This document shows positions 8,900 to 19,374 of a stretch of DNA of 64,000 nucleotides, piece after piece. The position numbers and the translations under genes are program-made. Source of the DNA: Rubrimonas cliftonensis. Lineage in GTDB: Bacteria; Pseudomonadota; Alphaproteobacteria; Rhodobacterales; Rhodobacteraceae. The stretch is taken from assembly GCF_900107585.1 (NCBI RefSeq), contig NZ_FNQM01000007.1, forward strand, positions 1 to 64,000. The letters are read 5' to 3'. Each line of letters begins with the position of its first letter. The first letter of the stretch is position 1. Under the pieces are notes generated by a model. The model had not been told where the DNA came from. It saw only the letters and a list, made by a program, of their open reading frames with translations, and searched no databases.

Positions 8900-9636
8900 T
8901 GCTGGGGCGCGTCCATCCGCTGCCGAAGCTCGTCTTCTGCCTGCTCTGGATCGCGGCGAGCCTCGCGATCTTCGACCTGCGGTTCCAGATCGGCTCGCTC
9001 GCGCTGGCCGCCGGGCTGCTGGTGACGACGGAGCGGGTGCGGCCCGCGACCGTTCTGGCGCTGGCGGTCCCCTTCGCGCTGTTCGGCTTCGGATTTCTCT
9101 CCACCAGCCTGCTGTTCGACCGGGAGACGGGCTTCGCCGTTCAGATGGCGCGGGAGCAGGCGCTGGCGCGGCCCGACGCGGCGCCGGGGCTGGTGCTCTT
9201 CTTTCGGGCGCTGGCCTGCGGGATGGTCTCGGCTCTGTTTGCGCTGACGACCGACGCCGGCGCGCTGGTGCGCGCGCTGATGGCGCAGGCGCGGCTGCCG
9301 GCGTCGATCGGCTACGCGCTGCTGCAGGCGATGCACCTCGTCCCCGACGTCGCGCGCGAGGCGCAGGCGATGCGGATGGCGCGGGCGATGCGTCGGGGGC
9401 GCGCGCCGGGCCGCATCCCGACGCCGTGGGAGGTGGGCGCGCTCGCGGTGCCGCTGCTGGCCTACGCGATCCGCCGCGCCGGGCGGGCCGCGACGGCGAT
9501 GGAGGCGCGCGGTTTCCGCCCCGGCGCGCCCCGCACGTTTTTGCGCGCGCCGCCGCCCGCGCGCGGCGACTGGGCGTTCTGCGCCGGCGCGCTCGGCCTG
9601 CTCGCCGCCGCGGCCGCGGCCTGCGCGATGCGTTGA
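8899..9636 (+). CDS. ykoC: ECF transporter transmembrane coupling component YkoC
   Basis: The 245-residue membrane protein begins MLGRVHPLPKLV and has several hydrophobic helices. Near residues 160 and 200 it has the Ala-Arg-rich coupling helices typical of T components: AMRMARAMRRGRAPG and ATAMEARGFRPG. These short arginine motifs contact the ATPases in ECF transporters. The start codon overlaps the ykoD stop (TGATG). The gene ends the operon and converges on hutC, with 10 bases between the stop codons. Confidence 0.9.
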   Translation: MLGRVHPLPKLVFCLLWIAASLAIFDLRFQIGSLALAAGLLVTTERVRPATVLALAVPFALFGFGFLSTSLLFDRETGFAVQMAREQALARPDAAPGLVLFFRALACGMVSALFALTTDAGALVRALMAQARLPASIGYALLQAMHLVPDVAREAQAMRMARAMRRGRAPGRIPTPWEVGALAVPLLAYAIRRAGRAATAMEARGFRPGAPRTFLRAPPPARGDWAFCAGALGLLAAAAAACAMR

Positions 9637-9646
9637 GCCCGACTGC

Positions 9647-10351
9647 TCAGGGCGCGGCGTCGCCGAAGCTCAGCCGATAGTCGGGGCCGCGGTGGATCAT
9701 CGTCACCTGCGTCACCGCCGCGTCGCCCATCCACGTCGTGCGCTCGACGCAGAGCACCGCCGCGCGCAGGCGGACGCCGAGGGCGCGCGCGGCGTCCCGG
9801 TCCGCGAGGTCGGCCCAGATGCGGTGGCCGATGCGGGTGTAGGGCGCCGCGCGCACCAGCCACTCGTTGGGGCTGATCGCCTCGAAGGGCGCGGCGGCGG
9901 CGGCGGGCACCGTCGCGAGGTTGATCCAGCGGCGCTCCAGCTGCCACGGCGCGTCGTCGGCCAGATGCAGCGCCTCGGTGCGCATCGCGACGCCGCCGGG
10001 CTCGAGGCCGAACAGCGCCGCGACCGCCTCGGGCGGCGCCGCCTGCTCCGCCGCCAGCAGGCGATAGCCGTAGCGGGCGCCGGCGGCGCGCACCTCCTCG
10101 CGCACCAGCGGGATGGAGAGGCGCGTCGCCACCGCCGCGCGCACCGCCACGCGGCTGCCGGCGCGGCGCCGGCGCTCCACCAGCCCCTGCGCGACCAGCG
10201 CGCCGAGCGCGCGGCCGATGGTCGGGCGGGTGACGCCGTACTCCTCCGCCAGATCGGCCTCGTTGGGGATCGGATCGCCCGGCGCGAACTCGCCTGCGGC
10301 GATGCGGGCGAGCAGCGCCTGCTCGATGCGTTTGTATTTCGGCGCGCTCAC
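9647..10351 (-). CDS. hutC: Histidine utilisation repressor HutC (GntR family)
   Basis: The 234-residue protein starts at a GTG whose GTGA overlaps the stop of hutF. The N-terminal 70 residues are a GntR winged helix ([19 protein letters not shown]...[12 protein letters not shown]) and the rest is a UTRA effector domain ([13 protein letters not shown]...[20 protein letters not shown]). In the family, urocanate binding releases DNA. Co-transcription with hutF implies it controls its own level. The palindrome at 11761-11778 between the two hut transcripts is its probable operator. Confidence 0.93.
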   Translation of the reverse strand: MSAPKYKRIEQALLARIAAGEFAPGDPIPNEADLAEEYGVTRPTIGRALGALVAQGLVERRRRAGSRVAVRAAVATRLSIPLVREEVRAAGARYGYRLLAAEQAAPPEAVAALFGLEPGGVAMRTEALHLADDAPWQLERRWINLATVPAAAAAPFEAISPNEWLVRAAPYTRIGHRIWADLADRDAARALGVRLRAAVLCVERTTWMGDAAVTQVTMIHRGPDYRLSFGDAAP

Positions 10352-11727
10352 AGCGCCGCCGAAAGCGCCGCCATCTCCGCGCGGTAGCGCGCCTCGATGG
10401 GCGCGCGGCGCACATGCCGGCCCCCGGTCACGACATGACGGCCGGCCGACCAGACCTCGCGCACCACGCGGTCTCCGGCGGCGAAGATCCAGCCGTCGAT
10501 CCACTGGTCGGGCGTCAGCGGCGCCAGCGCGACGTCCTCGACGTCGATGGCGACGAGATCGGCCAGCATCCCAGGCGCCAGCGCGCCAGAGGCCCGGCCC
10601 AACGCCTGCGCGCCGCCGGCGAGCGCCGCGCGGTAGAGCGTTTCGCCCACCGATGCGCCGGGCTCGGCCAGCACGTTGCGCGCCCTGTGGGCGAGGCGCT
10701 GCGAATACTCAAGCGTGCGCAACTCGTCCGCCAGCGTGATGCGTATGTCGCTGTCGGAGCCCACCCCGAAGGCGCCCCCCGCGCGGCGGAAGGCGTCGCC
10801 CTCGAAAATCCCGTCGCCGAGATCGGACTCGGTGATCGGGCAGAGCCCGGCGACAGCCCCCGAGGCGGCGATGCGCGCGGTCTCGTCGTGCGTCATCTGG
10901 GTGCAGTGGATCAGGCACCACCGCGCATCCATGCCCACGCCGTCCAGCAGGAAGGCCACGGGGCGGGCGCCGAGCCACGCCTCGACCTGCTCGACCTCGG
11001 CGACCTGCTCGGCGGCGTGGATGTGGAGCGGGCCGTCAGGCCAGGCCTCGGCGACGGCGCGCAGCTGCTCGGGCCGGGTGGCGCGCAGCGAATGCGGCGC
11101 GGCCCCGAGGCGGGCGTCGTCGGGCAGCGCGGCGACGGCGCGCGCGGCGCTCTCCATCACCGCCGCGAAGCCGTCCAGCTCGTTTCCGAAGCGCAGCTGG
11201 CCGCCGGCCAGAGGCTGCGCGCCGGCGCCGCCATGGCTGTAGAGCACCGGCAGCAGCGTCAGGCCGATCCCGCTGTCCGCCGCCGCCGCCGCGATGCGCT
11301 GCGCAAGCTCGCCACGGTCGGCGTAAGGGGCGCCGCCGGGCTGGTGGTGGACGTAGTGGAACTCCGCCGAGGCGGCGTAGCCGGCCTCCAGCATCTCGAT
11401 CTGGACCAGCGCGGCGATCGCCTCGATCTGCTGCGGCGTGAGCAGGTCCAGGAAACGGTACATGAGCCGCCGCCACGTCCAGAAGCTGTCGGGCTCGGGC
11501 CCGCGCCGCGCCGTCATCCCCGCCATGGCGCGCTGGAAGGCGTGGCTGTGCAGGTTCGCCGGCGCCGGCAGCAGCGCGCGCCCCGGGAGCCGCAGATCGC
11601 CGGGCCGCGCCGGCGCGCCGGCCTCCACCGCGACGATGCGGCCGCCCGCCAGCGTCGCCCGCACGTCGCGCGCCCAGCCCGACGGCGTGAGCGCGTGATC
11701 GGCCTGCAACACGGCGTCGGAGGGCAT
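10348..11727 (-). CDS. hutF: Formimidoylglutamate deiminase HutF
   Basis: The 459-residue amidohydrolase has the NLHSHAFQR metal motif near residue 58, the [12 protein letters not shown] motif, LIHCTQMT and GVGSDSDI. These are the metal-site and substrate segments of HutF, which converts N-formimino-L-glutamate to N-formylglutamate and ammonia. Its presence means this organism uses the five-step route; the last enzyme (HutG, formylglutamate deformylase) and urocanase (HutU) are not in the window. It is transcribed divergently from hutI-hutH. Confidence 0.94.
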   Translation of the reverse strand: MPSDAVLQADHALTPSGWARDVRATLAGGRIVAVEAGAPARPGDLRLPGRALLPAPANLHSHAFQRAMAGMTARRGPEPDSFWTWRRLMYRFLDLLTPQQIEAIAALVQIEMLEAGYAASAEFHYVHHQPGGAPYADRGELAQRIAAAAADSGIGLTLLPVLYSHGGAGAQPLAGGQLRFGNELDGFAAVMESAARAVAALPDDARLGAAPHSLRATRPEQLRAVAEAWPDGPLHIHAAEQVAEVEQVEAWLGARPVAFLLDGVGMDARWCLIHCTQMTHDETARIAASGAVAGLCPITESDLGDGIFEGDAFRRAGGAFGVGSDSDIRITLADELRTLEYSQRLAHRARNVLAEPGASVGETLYRAALAGGAQALGRASGALAPGMLADLVAIDVEDVALAPLTPDQWIDGWIFAAGDRVVREVWSAGRHVVTGGRHVRRAPIEARYRAEMAALSAAL

Positions 11728-11760
11728 GGCGGCGCGGCCTTCGCGATTGACGATGAGCCA

Positions 11761-11778
11761 AATATGCTTTTACATATT
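11761..11778. promoter_or_regulatory. Probable HutC operator between hutF and hutI
   Basis: AATATG and CATATT form a perfect 6-bp inverted repeat with a 6-base spacer, in the only AT-rich stretch between the divergent hut transcripts. The 18-bp size and position fit a GntR/HutC-type operator that could repress both directions at once. The site is a prediction from symmetry and location. Confidence 0.6.
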
Positions 11779-11809
11779 CACCAAGTCAACAATGACCGGG
11801 AGCTGCGGC

Positions 11810-13012
11810 ATGGCGGCGATCACACTCCGCGGGGCGCGCGTGGCGACCATGCTGGGCGGGCGCGCGGACGTCATCGAGGCCGGCGCCGTGGCGATGCGCG
11901 ACGGACTGATCGCCTGGGTCGGCCCCGACGCGGCGCTGCCGGCCGAGCACGCCGCCGCCGAGATCGTTCCGCTAGAAGGCCGCCTGCTGACCCCCGCGCT
12001 CATCGACTGCCACACCCATATCGTCTTTGGCGGCGACCGCGCCCGCGAGTTCGAGATGCGGCTGGAGGGCGCCTCCTACGAGGAGATCGCGCGGGCCGGC
12101 GGCGGCGTCGTCTCCACGGTTCGGGAGACGCGCGCCGCAAGCGAGGAGGCGCTGGTGGCCGCGGCGCTGCCCCGGCTCGACGCGCTGCTGGCCGAGGGCG
12201 TGGCGACGGTGGAGGTCAAGTCCGGCTACGGGCTCGACGTGGCGACCGAGCTTCGGATGCTGCGCGCGGCGCGGCGGCTCGCCGACCTGCGCCCGGTGCG
12301 GATCGTCACGACCTTTCTCGGCGCCCATGCGACGCCGCCGGAATACGCCGGGCGAGCCGACGCCTACATCGACGAGGTCGCGATCCCGGCGCTGCGCGCC
12401 GCCCACGCCGAAGGTCTGGCCGACGCGGTGGACGCCTTCTGCGAGGGGATCGCCTTCAGCCCCGAACAGGTGGGCCGGGTTTTCGACGCGGCGCGGGCGC
12501 TGGGCCTGCCGGTCAAGCTGCACGCCGAGCAGCTCTCCAACCTCGGCGGGGCGGCGCTGGCGGCCCGACATGGCGCGCTGAGCGCCGATCACCTCGAACA
12601 TCTCGACGGGGCGGGCGTCTCCGCGATGGCGGCGGCGGGGACCGTGGCGGTGCTGCTGCCGGGCGCCTTCTACGCCCTGCGCGAGACGCAGGCGCCGCCC
12701 GCAGCGGCGCTGCGGGCGGCGGGCGTTCCCATGGCCGTGGCGACCGACTGCAACCCCGGCACCTCGCCGATGACGTCCCCGCTGCTGGCGATGAACATGG
12801 CCTGCACCTTCTTCCGGCTCACGCCCGCCGAGGCGCTGGCGGGCGTGACCGTCCATGCCGCGCGTGCGCTCGGGCTGGCGGACTGCGGCGTGATCGCTTC
12901 GGGGATGCGCGCCGATCTCGCGGAATGGGACGCGACGGCGCCGGCCGAACTCGCCTACCGCATCGGCTTCAACCCGCTGCGCCGCCGCTGGTTCGCCGGG
13001 GCGCCGGCGTGA
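11810..13012 (+). CDS. hutI: Imidazolonepropionase HutI
   Basis: The chosen ATG at 11810 has GGGAG about 8 bases upstream and gives 400 residues, the usual size; an in-frame ATG at 11792 is less likely. Metal-binding [12 protein letters not shown], the substrate region VKSGYGLD, the HAEQ motif and [10 protein letters not shown] are all present. The enzyme hydrolyses imidazolone-5-propionate to formiminoglutamate in the cytoplasm, which then feeds HutF. Its stop overlaps the GTG start of hutH. Confidence 0.96.
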   Translation: MAAITLRGARVATMLGGRADVIEAGAVAMRDGLIAWVGPDAALPAEHAAAEIVPLEGRLLTPALIDCHTHIVFGGDRAREFEMRLEGASYEEIARAGGGVVSTVRETRAASEEALVAAALPRLDALLAEGVATVEVKSGYGLDVATELRMLRAARRLADLRPVRIVTTFLGAHATPPEYAGRADAYIDEVAIPALRAAHAEGLADAVDAFCEGIAFSPEQVGRVFDAARALGLPVKLHAEQLSNLGGAALAARHGALSADHLEHLDGAGVSAMAAAGTVAVLLPGAFYALRETQAPPAAALRAAGVPMAVATDCNPGTSPMTSPLLAMNMACTFFRLTPAEALAGVTVHAARALGLADCGVIASGMRADLAEWDATAPAELAYRIGFNPLRRRWFAGAPA

Positions 13013-14544
13013 GCGCGCTGGTTCCCGGCGCGACGACGCTGGCGCAGCTCGAGGCCGTCTGGCGGGGCGAGACGACCCCGACGCTCGACCCCGCCTGCCA
13101 GCCGGCGGTGGAGCGCGCGGCGGTGATGGTCGCCGAGGCGGCCGGAGGCGCGGCGGCCGTCTACGGCGTGAACACCGGCTTCGGCAAGCTCGCCTCGATC
13201 CGCATCGCGCCCGGCGACGTGGCGACGCTCCAGCGCAACCTGATCCTGTCGCACTGCGCGGGCGTCGGCCCGGCGATCCCCGAGCGCGTCGCACGGCTGA
13301 TGATGGCGCTGAAGCTGCTGTCGCTGGGCCGCGGCGCCTCGGGCGTGCGCTGGGAGGTCTGCGCGCTGATCGAGGCGATGCTCGCGCGCGGCGTGACGCC
13401 GGTCATTCCGGCGCAGGGCTCGGTCGGGGCGTCGGGCGATCTCGCGCCGCTCGCGCACATGACGGCGGTCATGCTGGGCGAGGGCCGCGCCATGTTCGAG
13501 GGGCGCGAGACGGGCGGCGCCGACGCGTTGGCGGCGGCGGGGCTGGCGCCCGTCGCGCTGGGGCCGAAGGAAGGGCTTGGCCTTATCAACGGCACGCAGT
13601 TCTCGACGGCCTTCGCGCTGGCGGGGCTCTTTGAGGGCTGGCGGCTGGCCCAGGCGGCGCTGCTGACCGGGGCGCTCTCGACCGACGCCGCGATGGGCTC
13701 GACGGCGCCCTTCCACCCTGAAATCCACGCCCTGCGCGGCCATCGCGGCCAGATCGAGGCGGCGGCGACGCTGCGCGCCCTGCTGGAAGGCTCCGCCATC
13801 CGCGAAAGCCACCGCGAGGACGACGCCCGCGTGCAGGACCCCTACTGCATCCGCTGCCACCCGCAGGTGACCGGCGCGGCGATGGACCTGATGCGGCAGG
13901 CCGCCACGACCCTGCGGCTGGAGGCCAACGCCGCGACAGACAATCCGCTCGTGCTGGTGGACGACGGCCTGATCGTCTCGGGCGGCAACTTCCATGCGGA
14001 GCCGGTCGCCTTCGCCGCCGACATGCTGGCGCTGGCGCTGGCGGAGATCGGCGCCATCGCCCAGCGCCGCGTCGCGCTGCTGGTGGACCCCACGCTCTCC
14101 ACCGGCCTGCCGCCCTTCCTGACGCCAGAGCCGGGGCTGAACTCCGGCTACATGATCGCGGAAGTCACGACGGCGGCGCTGATGAGCGAGAACAAGCACC
14201 GCGCGAGCCCCTGCTCCACCGACAGCACGCCGACCTCCGCCAATCAGGAGGATCATGTGAGCATGGCGGCCCATGGCGCCCGCCGGCTGATGGAGATGGC
14301 CGACAATCTCGGGCGCATTCTCGGGGTCGAGGCGCTGGCGGCGGCGCAGGGGATCGGCTTCCGCGCCCCGCTGGAGACCTCGCCGCTGCTCGCGCGCGCC
14401 ATCGCCCGGCTGCGCGCCGACTGCCCGCCCCTGAGCGAGGACCGCGCCGTGGCCCCAGAGATGGAGGCCGCCGCCGCGCTCATCCGCTCGGGGGCCGTGC
14501 TTGAGGCCGCGGGCTCCAGCCTTTTTCCGGAGCTCGAAGCCTGA
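13009..14544 (+). CDS. hutH: Histidine ammonia-lyase HutH
   Basis: A GTG start overlapping the hutI stop gives 511 residues, close to the usual 510. The Ala141-Ser142-Gly143 triad in [15 protein letters not shown] forms the MIO electrophile, one residue off the Pseudomonas numbering. [23 protein letters not shown] and [10 protein letters not shown]-type segments (here [11 protein letters not shown]) complete the active site. The enzyme converts histidine to urocanate and ammonia, opening the pathway and producing the HutC inducer. Confidence 0.97.
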   Translation: MSALVPGATTLAQLEAVWRGETTPTLDPACQPAVERAAVMVAEAAGGAAAVYGVNTGFGKLASIRIAPGDVATLQRNLILSHCAGVGPAIPERVARLMMALKLLSLGRGASGVRWEVCALIEAMLARGVTPVIPAQGSVGASGDLAPLAHMTAVMLGEGRAMFEGRETGGADALAAAGLAPVALGPKEGLGLINGTQFSTAFALAGLFEGWRLAQAALLTGALSTDAAMGSTAPFHPEIHALRGHRGQIEAAATLRALLEGSAIRESHREDDARVQDPYCIRCHPQVTGAAMDLMRQAATTLRLEANAATDNPLVLVDDGLIVSGGNFHAEPVAFAADMLALALAEIGAIAQRRVALLVDPTLSTGLPPFLTPEPGLNSGYMIAEVTTAALMSENKHRASPCSTDSTPTSANQEDHVSMAAHGARRLMEMADNLGRILGVEALAAAQGIGFRAPLETSPLLARAIARLRADCPPLSEDRAVAPEMEAAAALIRSGAVLEAAGSSLFPELEA

Positions 14545-14564
14545 GCGCCCCTGACCGCGCCGCT

Positions 14565-15887
14565 CTACAGCCAGCGCGCCAGCAGTGCGCGCACGTCGAC
14601 CCGCGCCCGCAGGCGCTGCGCGAGCAAGTACATCCCCGCCGCCTTGCGCTGGATGAAGAGCGTGTCCATTGGCGGGATGCGCCAGAAATCCCGCTCGCCG
14701 GCGAGCGCGAGGCCGCCTTCGCGCAAGCGGGCCGTGCGTCCCGGTTCCGCGAAGTCGTAGACGCCGCCGGCCCGCAGCGGGGCCAGCACGATCTCCGCAA
14801 GGTCGAGCGCGGCGTCCTGATGGCGCGCGTCGGTCGACGCGTCGAAGAAGCCGATCTCGACGGCGCCGCGGCGCACCGCCTCCCGGTCTCCCGCCATGGC
14901 GGCGCGCAACAGCGCGCGGTAGCGCCCGGTCGTCTGCGGCGACAGCGCCCGAGTGGCGCCGAAGTCGAGCAGCGCGAGCCGGCGCGTCGTCCGGTCATAG
15001 CGATAGTTGGCGAAGTTGGGGTCGGTCTGCATCAGGCGGAACTCGAACAGCTCGCGAAGGGTCAGCTCCAGAAGCAGCGTCGCCACCCAGTCGCGCTCGT
15101 CCTGCGGCGCGTCGACCATGCGCTCGACCGGCTCGCCCTCGACGAACGACATCGCCAGCACGTCGGCCGTCGTGAGGTCGGCGTGCAGCCGCGGCACGAC
15201 GTAGCCTGGCGCGTCGGCCAGCAGTTCGCCGAAGCGGGCGAGATGCCTGCCTTCCCGCGCGTAGTCGGCTTCCTCGTGGAGCTGCCGCTTCGCCTCGGCC
15301 AGCATCGGCGCGACGTCGAGCGTCGGCGGCAGAAGGCCCGAGAGCCTGAGCAGCGTCGCCACGTTGCCCACGTCGCTGTCGATGCTCCGGCGCACGCCGG
15401 GATACTGGATCTTCACGGCGAGGTCGCGCCCGTCCCTGGTCATGGCGCGATGCACCTGGCCGATGGAGGCCGCCGCCATCGGCTCGGGCTCGAAGACGGC
15501 GAAGCGGTCCCGCCAGCCCTGGCCCCAGCGCTCCGTCAGCACCTTCTGGAGCTGGCTCGCGGGCATGCGCCTGGCGTCGGCGCGCAGGCGGGCGAGAATC
15601 TCGGTCAGTTCCGGCGGCAGCACCTCGCCTGCGTCCATCGACAGCAGCTGGCCTATCTTCATCGCCGCGCCGCGCAGGTCCGCCAGTTGGCGGGTGACGC
15701 GCATGGCGTTGGCCGGCGTCAGCAGCAGGTCCGCCATGGAGGGGCGCTCGCCGGCGGCGAAGCGGCGGGCGGCGTCCACCGCAACGTTTCCCGCCACGCC
15801 GCCGGCCAGCCCGCCGAAGCGCGCAAGGCGGGCCAGTCTGCCGCTGGGCACGGCGACGCCGCGGGCGTCATGGGGCTTGTCCGGCAT
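14565..15887 (-). CDS. ABC1/UbiB-family atypical protein kinase
   Basis: The 440-residue protein has the ABC1 family hallmarks: the KxGQ motif in AAMKIGQLLSMD (about residue 75), the Ala-rich loop MAAASIGQVHRA that replaces the kinase glycine loop, the ion-pair Lys in DLAVKIQYPG, the catalytic-loop segment TDPNFANYRYD, and the metal-binding LLDFGA. Family members act as ATPases that support coenzyme Q biosynthesis or lipid homeostasis at membranes. This copy is alone and convergent with hutH, not next to ubi genes, so it may be the accessory paralogue common in proteobacteria. Substrate unknown. Confidence 0.88.
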   Translation of the reverse strand: MPDKPHDARGVAVPSGRLARLARFGGLAGGVAGNVAVDAARRFAAGERPSMADLLLTPANAMRVTRQLADLRGAAMKIGQLLSMDAGEVLPPELTEILARLRADARRMPASQLQKVLTERWGQGWRDRFAVFEPEPMAAASIGQVHRAMTRDGRDLAVKIQYPGVRRSIDSDVGNVATLLRLSGLLPPTLDVAPMLAEAKRQLHEEADYAREGRHLARFGELLADAPGYVVPRLHADLTTADVLAMSFVEGEPVERMVDAPQDERDWVATLLLELTLRELFEFRLMQTDPNFANYRYDRTTRRLALLDFGATRALSPQTTGRYRALLRAAMAGDREAVRRGAVEIGFFDASTDARHQDAALDLAEIVLAPLRAGGVYDFAEPGRTARLREGGLALAGERDFWRIPPMDTLFIQRKAAGMYLLAQRLRARVDVRALLARWL

Positions 15888-16064
15888 CTCGGCGCTCCCG
15901 CAGGCGTTCGACGAGCGCGGCAGGTAGCGCGCCGCCGCGGCGGGTCACGCGCCGCCGCCCGAACGCGCGGCGCGCTCAATTCGGGAGACGCCGACCATGA
16001 TATGCGCTCCGGCGCCCGTTTGCGCCTCCTGCGATGACGCTCCCACCCTGGCGCCGCGAACGGC

Positions 16065-17888
16065 TCAGGGGCTGTCGTCGCGCCGGGCGCTGGCGGGCAG
16101 GTCGAGGCCGAGGCGGTCCGCGAGCAGCACGAGGAGGCGCTCCGGCGGGGTCATCGCGGCGCGGGCGGCGAGCACATCGCGGGCGAGCCCGGGATCGTCC
16201 GTGATCAGCCCGTCGGCGCCCAGCGAGATCATCGCCGACATCTCCGCGGGGTCGTTCACCGTCCAGACGATGAGCTTCTTGCCGGCCCGGTGAAGGCGCT
16301 CCGCGAGGCCGGGGCTGGCAGAGGCGGCGCGGATCGCGACGAAATCGCCCTCCAGCCGCGACACGTCGCCGATGGCGGTCGCCGCCAGCACCCCCAGCGG
16401 CCAGCCGGGCCTGAGGGCCGCCATCTTCACGACGGACGCGTATTTCAGCGACATCACGGCGACCTCGTCGGCCATGCCGGCGGCTTCCACGACCGCCGCG
16501 ACGCGGTTCTCCAGATCGACCTCGAAGCCGTAGTGCTTCAGCTCGATCAGCAGCCGCGCGCGGCCGCGCACCGCCTCCAGCGCCTGCGCCAGCGTCGGCG
16601 TGCGCTCGCCGGCGTGCTCGGGGCCGAACCACGAGCCGATGTCGATGCGCGCGAGGTCGTCGGCGGTGGCGTCGCGCACCTTCAGGCCGACGCCGGCGAG
16701 CTTCATGAAGTCGCTGTCGTGGACGACGATCACGGCGCCCTCGGCGCTCTCCTGCACGTCGATCTCGACCCAGTCGGCGCCGTCCTCCACGGCGCGGCGG
16801 ATCGCGGCGAGGCTGTTCTCGGGCGCCAGCGCGCTCGCGCCGCGGTGGCCGATCACCAGCACGGCGTCGGACGCCTCGACGCCATCGAGCATCGCGGCGC
16901 CGGCGAGCGGTCCGGTCACGGCGGCCAGCGCGGCGGCGGCGACGACGACGCGCACCCGCCGCGGCGGCGGCGCGCCCACCGGCGCCTCGGTCGCGTCGGG
17001 GTCGAAGCGCGCGTTCAGCAGCGCGGCGAGCGCGCCCAGCGCCACCCCCGCGATCGCCATGTCGAGCAGCGCCCAGAGCGCCGCGAGCACGCCGATCGTC
17101 AGCAACGCCAGCCGCACATGCCCCTCCAGCAGACCCGGCGCCCACGCCATCGCGAGCGCTGCGGCCGCCGCGCCGGCCATGGAGAGCCCGAGCCGGATCG
17201 CCAGCCACCAGCCCAGCGCCCGCAGCAGCCGCCGCCGACCGCCCGCGATGCGCTCGCGGCTCAGACCGAAGGCGCGCGCCGGCGGAACGGCCTCGAAAAG
17301 CGCCAGATGCAGCGAGACCGCCCAGCCGGCGAACCGCGCGGCGAGCAGGGCCGCCAGCCCCAGCGCAAGGAGCGCGATGACGGCGGCGGCGAGCAGGAAC
17401 TCCGGCGGCCTTTCGCTGAGATAATAGTTGATGTCGCGCTCGGAGATCAGCGCCCGCGCCGTCAGCAGCGCGGCGAGGACGAAGGGCGCCGCCAGCGCCA
17501 GCACCCGCAGCGTCAGCAGCGCCGCGTAATGCGCCAGCGCCCGCAGCCGGCCGCCGAGCCGCATCACCGCCGCGGGGATCGCCCGCAGCCCCGAGGCGTC
17601 GGGCCGGCGCAGGTCGATGGTCATCGCCGCCAGCCCGACGACCGAGCCGACGAGGAACACGGCCGAGAGCCCCAGCGCCGCCAGCACGCCCCCGGGCGTC
17701 GCGAGGAACATCAGGATGTCCGCGTCGCTCAGCGCCGGCTGGCGCGAGAGCGACACCGCCAGCGCAACCACCGCGCCGGTCAGCGGCGCCACGACCGCCA
17801 GAGAAAGCAGCCGCACGCCCATGAACAGCGGGATCACGAAAGCGCGGCGGCGCCAGGCGAGCGCATAGGCGGCCAGCGCCTCCGTCAT
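16065..17888 (-). CDS. Membrane-anchored glycerophosphodiester phosphodiesterase
   Basis: The 607-residue protein has an N-terminal half with about seven to eight membrane helices (residues 15-300) of the type that precedes GDPD domains in some bacteria. The C-terminal half is a catalytic GDPD domain: VIGHRGASALAPENSLAA (His and Glu acid-base and metal residues), EIDVQESAEGAVIVVHD, LIELK and IVWTVND. Predicted role: hydrolysis of glycerophosphodiesters to glycerol-3-phosphate and an alcohol, recycling lipid head groups. It is flanked by unrelated genes and is probably monocistronic. Confidence 0.92.
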   Translation of the reverse strand: MTEALAAYALAWRRRAFVIPLFMGVRLLSLAVVAPLTGAVVALAVSLSRQPALSDADILMFLATPGGVLAALGLSAVFLVGSVVGLAAMTIDLRRPDASGLRAIPAAVMRLGGRLRALAHYAALLTLRVLALAAPFVLAALLTARALISERDINYYLSERPPEFLLAAAVIALLALGLAALLAARFAGWAVSLHLALFEAVPPARAFGLSRERIAGGRRRLLRALGWWLAIRLGLSMAGAAAAALAMAWAPGLLEGHVRLALLTIGVLAALWALLDMAIAGVALGALAALLNARFDPDATEAPVGAPPPRRVRVVVAAAALAAVTGPLAGAAMLDGVEASDAVLVIGHRGASALAPENSLAAIRRAVEDGADWVEIDVQESAEGAVIVVHDSDFMKLAGVGLKVRDATADDLARIDIGSWFGPEHAGERTPTLAQALEAVRGRARLLIELKHYGFEVDLENRVAAVVEAAGMADEVAVMSLKYASVVKMAALRPGWPLGVLAATAIGDVSRLEGDFVAIRAASASPGLAERLHRAGKKLIVWTVNDPAEMSAMISLGADGLITDDPGLARDVLAARAAMTPPERLLVLLADRLGLDLPASARRDDSP

Positions 17889-17967
17889 CGGTCCCGCTCC
17901 TCAGCCAGTCGGAGGCGCCACGGCGCCCCGGCCACCATGGCGCCGTGCGGGGCGCGGGTGAAGTCGC

Positions 17968-18900
17968 TCAGCCGGACATGCGCAGCAGCGCGTCGATCTC
18001 CGCGCGCGCGGGCATCGCCGGGGCCGTGCCCGGCCGCGTGACGGAGATGCTGGCCGCGGCGCAGCCGAAGCGCAGCGCCTGCGCCGGGCTGGCGCCCTCG
18101 CCGAGCGCCACGGCGTAGGCGCCGTTGAAGGCGTCGCCGGCGCCGGTCGTCTCGACCACCGGGCCGACGGCGAAGGCCGGCGCGTGGGCGTCGCCCTCGG
18201 GCCCGCGGTAGAAGGCGCCGCGCGCGCCGAGGGTGATCACGGCGGCCCCGGCGCCGCGGGCGATCAGCGCGTCGGCGGCGCGGGCGGCGTCCTCCAGCGT
18301 CTCGACGCAGACGCCGGTCAGCGCCTCCGCCTCGGTCTCGTTGGGCGTGACGACGTCGCAGAGCGCCAGCAGCGCGTCGTCGAGCGGCGCGGCCGGGGCG
18401 GGGTTGAGGATCGTGCGGGCGCCGCCGGCCCGCGCGATCTCCAGCGCCCGGCGCGCGGCGGGGATCGGCTGTTCGAGCTGGGTCATGAAGACCGCGGCCC
18501 CGCCGATGAGCGCCGCGCGGGCCTCCACGTCGGCGGGGCCGAGATCGCCCGCCGCGCCGGGGCAGACGATGATGGCGTTGTCGCCGGTCGCGTCCTCCAG
18601 AAAGATGTAGGCGGCGCCGGTGTAGCCGTCGGGATGCTCGGTCGCCGCCGCCTCGACGCCGGCCTTCGCCCAGGTCGCCCGCGCCATCGCGCCGAACGGG
18701 TCGGCCCCGAGCCGCGTCACGATCGTCACCCGGCCGCCGGCCTGCGCGGCGGCGACCGCCTGGTTGGAGCCCTTGCCGCCCGGCCCGAGCGTGAAGCGTC
18801 GGCCGAGGATGGTCTCGCCCATGCGGGGCTGGCGCTCGGCGCGATAGGCGGTGTCGGCGACGAAGACGCCGAGGATGACGATGGCGGGAGCGTTTGACAT
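17968..18900 (-). CDS. PfkB-family sugar kinase, ribokinase-like
   Basis: The 310-residue protein has the ribokinase signatures GPGGKGSNQAVAAAQ near residue 39 and VVETTGAGDAFNGAY near residue 250, the latter with the catalytic Asp in GAGD. It ends a three-gene leftward operon behind an ABC ATPase and a FucU-type mutarotase, with 11-base spacing. The physiological sugar is probably the one handled by the surrounding ABC operon; ribose itself is not assured. A second PfkB gene lies 8 kb away in the same regulon. Confidence 0.9.
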   Translation of the reverse strand: MSNAPAIVILGVFVADTAYRAERQPRMGETILGRRFTLGPGGKGSNQAVAAAQAGGRVTIVTRLGADPFGAMARATWAKAGVEAAATEHPDGYTGAAYIFLEDATGDNAIIVCPGAAGDLGPADVEARAALIGGAAVFMTQLEQPIPAARRALEIARAGGARTILNPAPAAPLDDALLALCDVVTPNETEAEALTGVCVETLEDAARAADALIARGAGAAVITLGARGAFYRGPEGDAHAPAFAVGPVVETTGAGDAFNGAYAVALGEGASPAQALRFGCAAASISVTRPGTAPAMPARAEIDALLRMSG

Positions 18901-18911
18901 GGGACGGTCCC

Positions 18912-19364
18912 TCAGGCGTCGGGGGCGATGACGCCCTTGCGGAACAGGAAGCAGCCGTAGAAGCGGCGCTCGCCGGTCTGGATCACGGCGTAGCTGCGGC
19001 GGGCGAGGTCGTAGAACGCGAAGCGCTCCACCCCGACCATGGGCCGGGGCCGGCCTTCGGCGGCGTCGATCTCGGCCTGAACCTCGCCCTGAACGGGCGG
19101 GATCTCTCGCGGCGCGTCGACCATCTCCATGCGCATGGCGAAATCATCCACGAACGTGTCGAGCGGGAGCACCGAGAGCACGGCGCGCGCCGCTTCGGGA
19201 CCGCTCGCGCCGTCCATCCGCAGCAGCCGACCGGTCACGGTGGAGCGGGCGACGCTGTCGGAGGGGAAGTTGGCGTCGGCGATGGTGAGCACGTCGCCGT
19301 GGCCCATGGCCCGCAGCGCCGCGAGGATCTCCGCGTTCAGTCGCGGGTCGATGCCCTTCAGCAT
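18912..19364 (-). CDS. RbsD/FucU-family sugar mutarotase
   Basis: The 150-residue protein starts MLKGIDPRLNAEILAALR and contains GHGDVLTIADANFP, the active-site region of FucU-type mutarotases, plus the C-terminal YAVIQTGERRFYGCFLFRKG. Length and motifs favour the FucU branch (L-fucose mutarotase) over RbsD (ribose pyranase). It interconverts sugar anomers after uptake. It lies 10 bases downstream of the ABC ATPase gene. With the lactonase and aldose dehydrogenase on the facing operon this points to a fucose-like or related sugar. Confidence 0.9.
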   Translation of the reverse strand: MLKGIDPRLNAEILAALRAMGHGDVLTIADANFPSDSVARSTVTGRLLRMDGASGPEAARAVLSVLPLDTFVDDFAMRMEMVDAPREIPPVQGEVQAEIDAAEGRPRPMVGVERFAFYDLARRSYAVIQTGERRFYGCFLFRKGVIAPDA

Positions 19365-19374
19365 GTCGTCTCCC

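Noticed and set aside
18912-19364. RbsD ribose pyranase
   Set aside because: The length and the GHGDVLTIADANFP block fit FucU better, and the neighbouring transporter is not of the RbsABC type.
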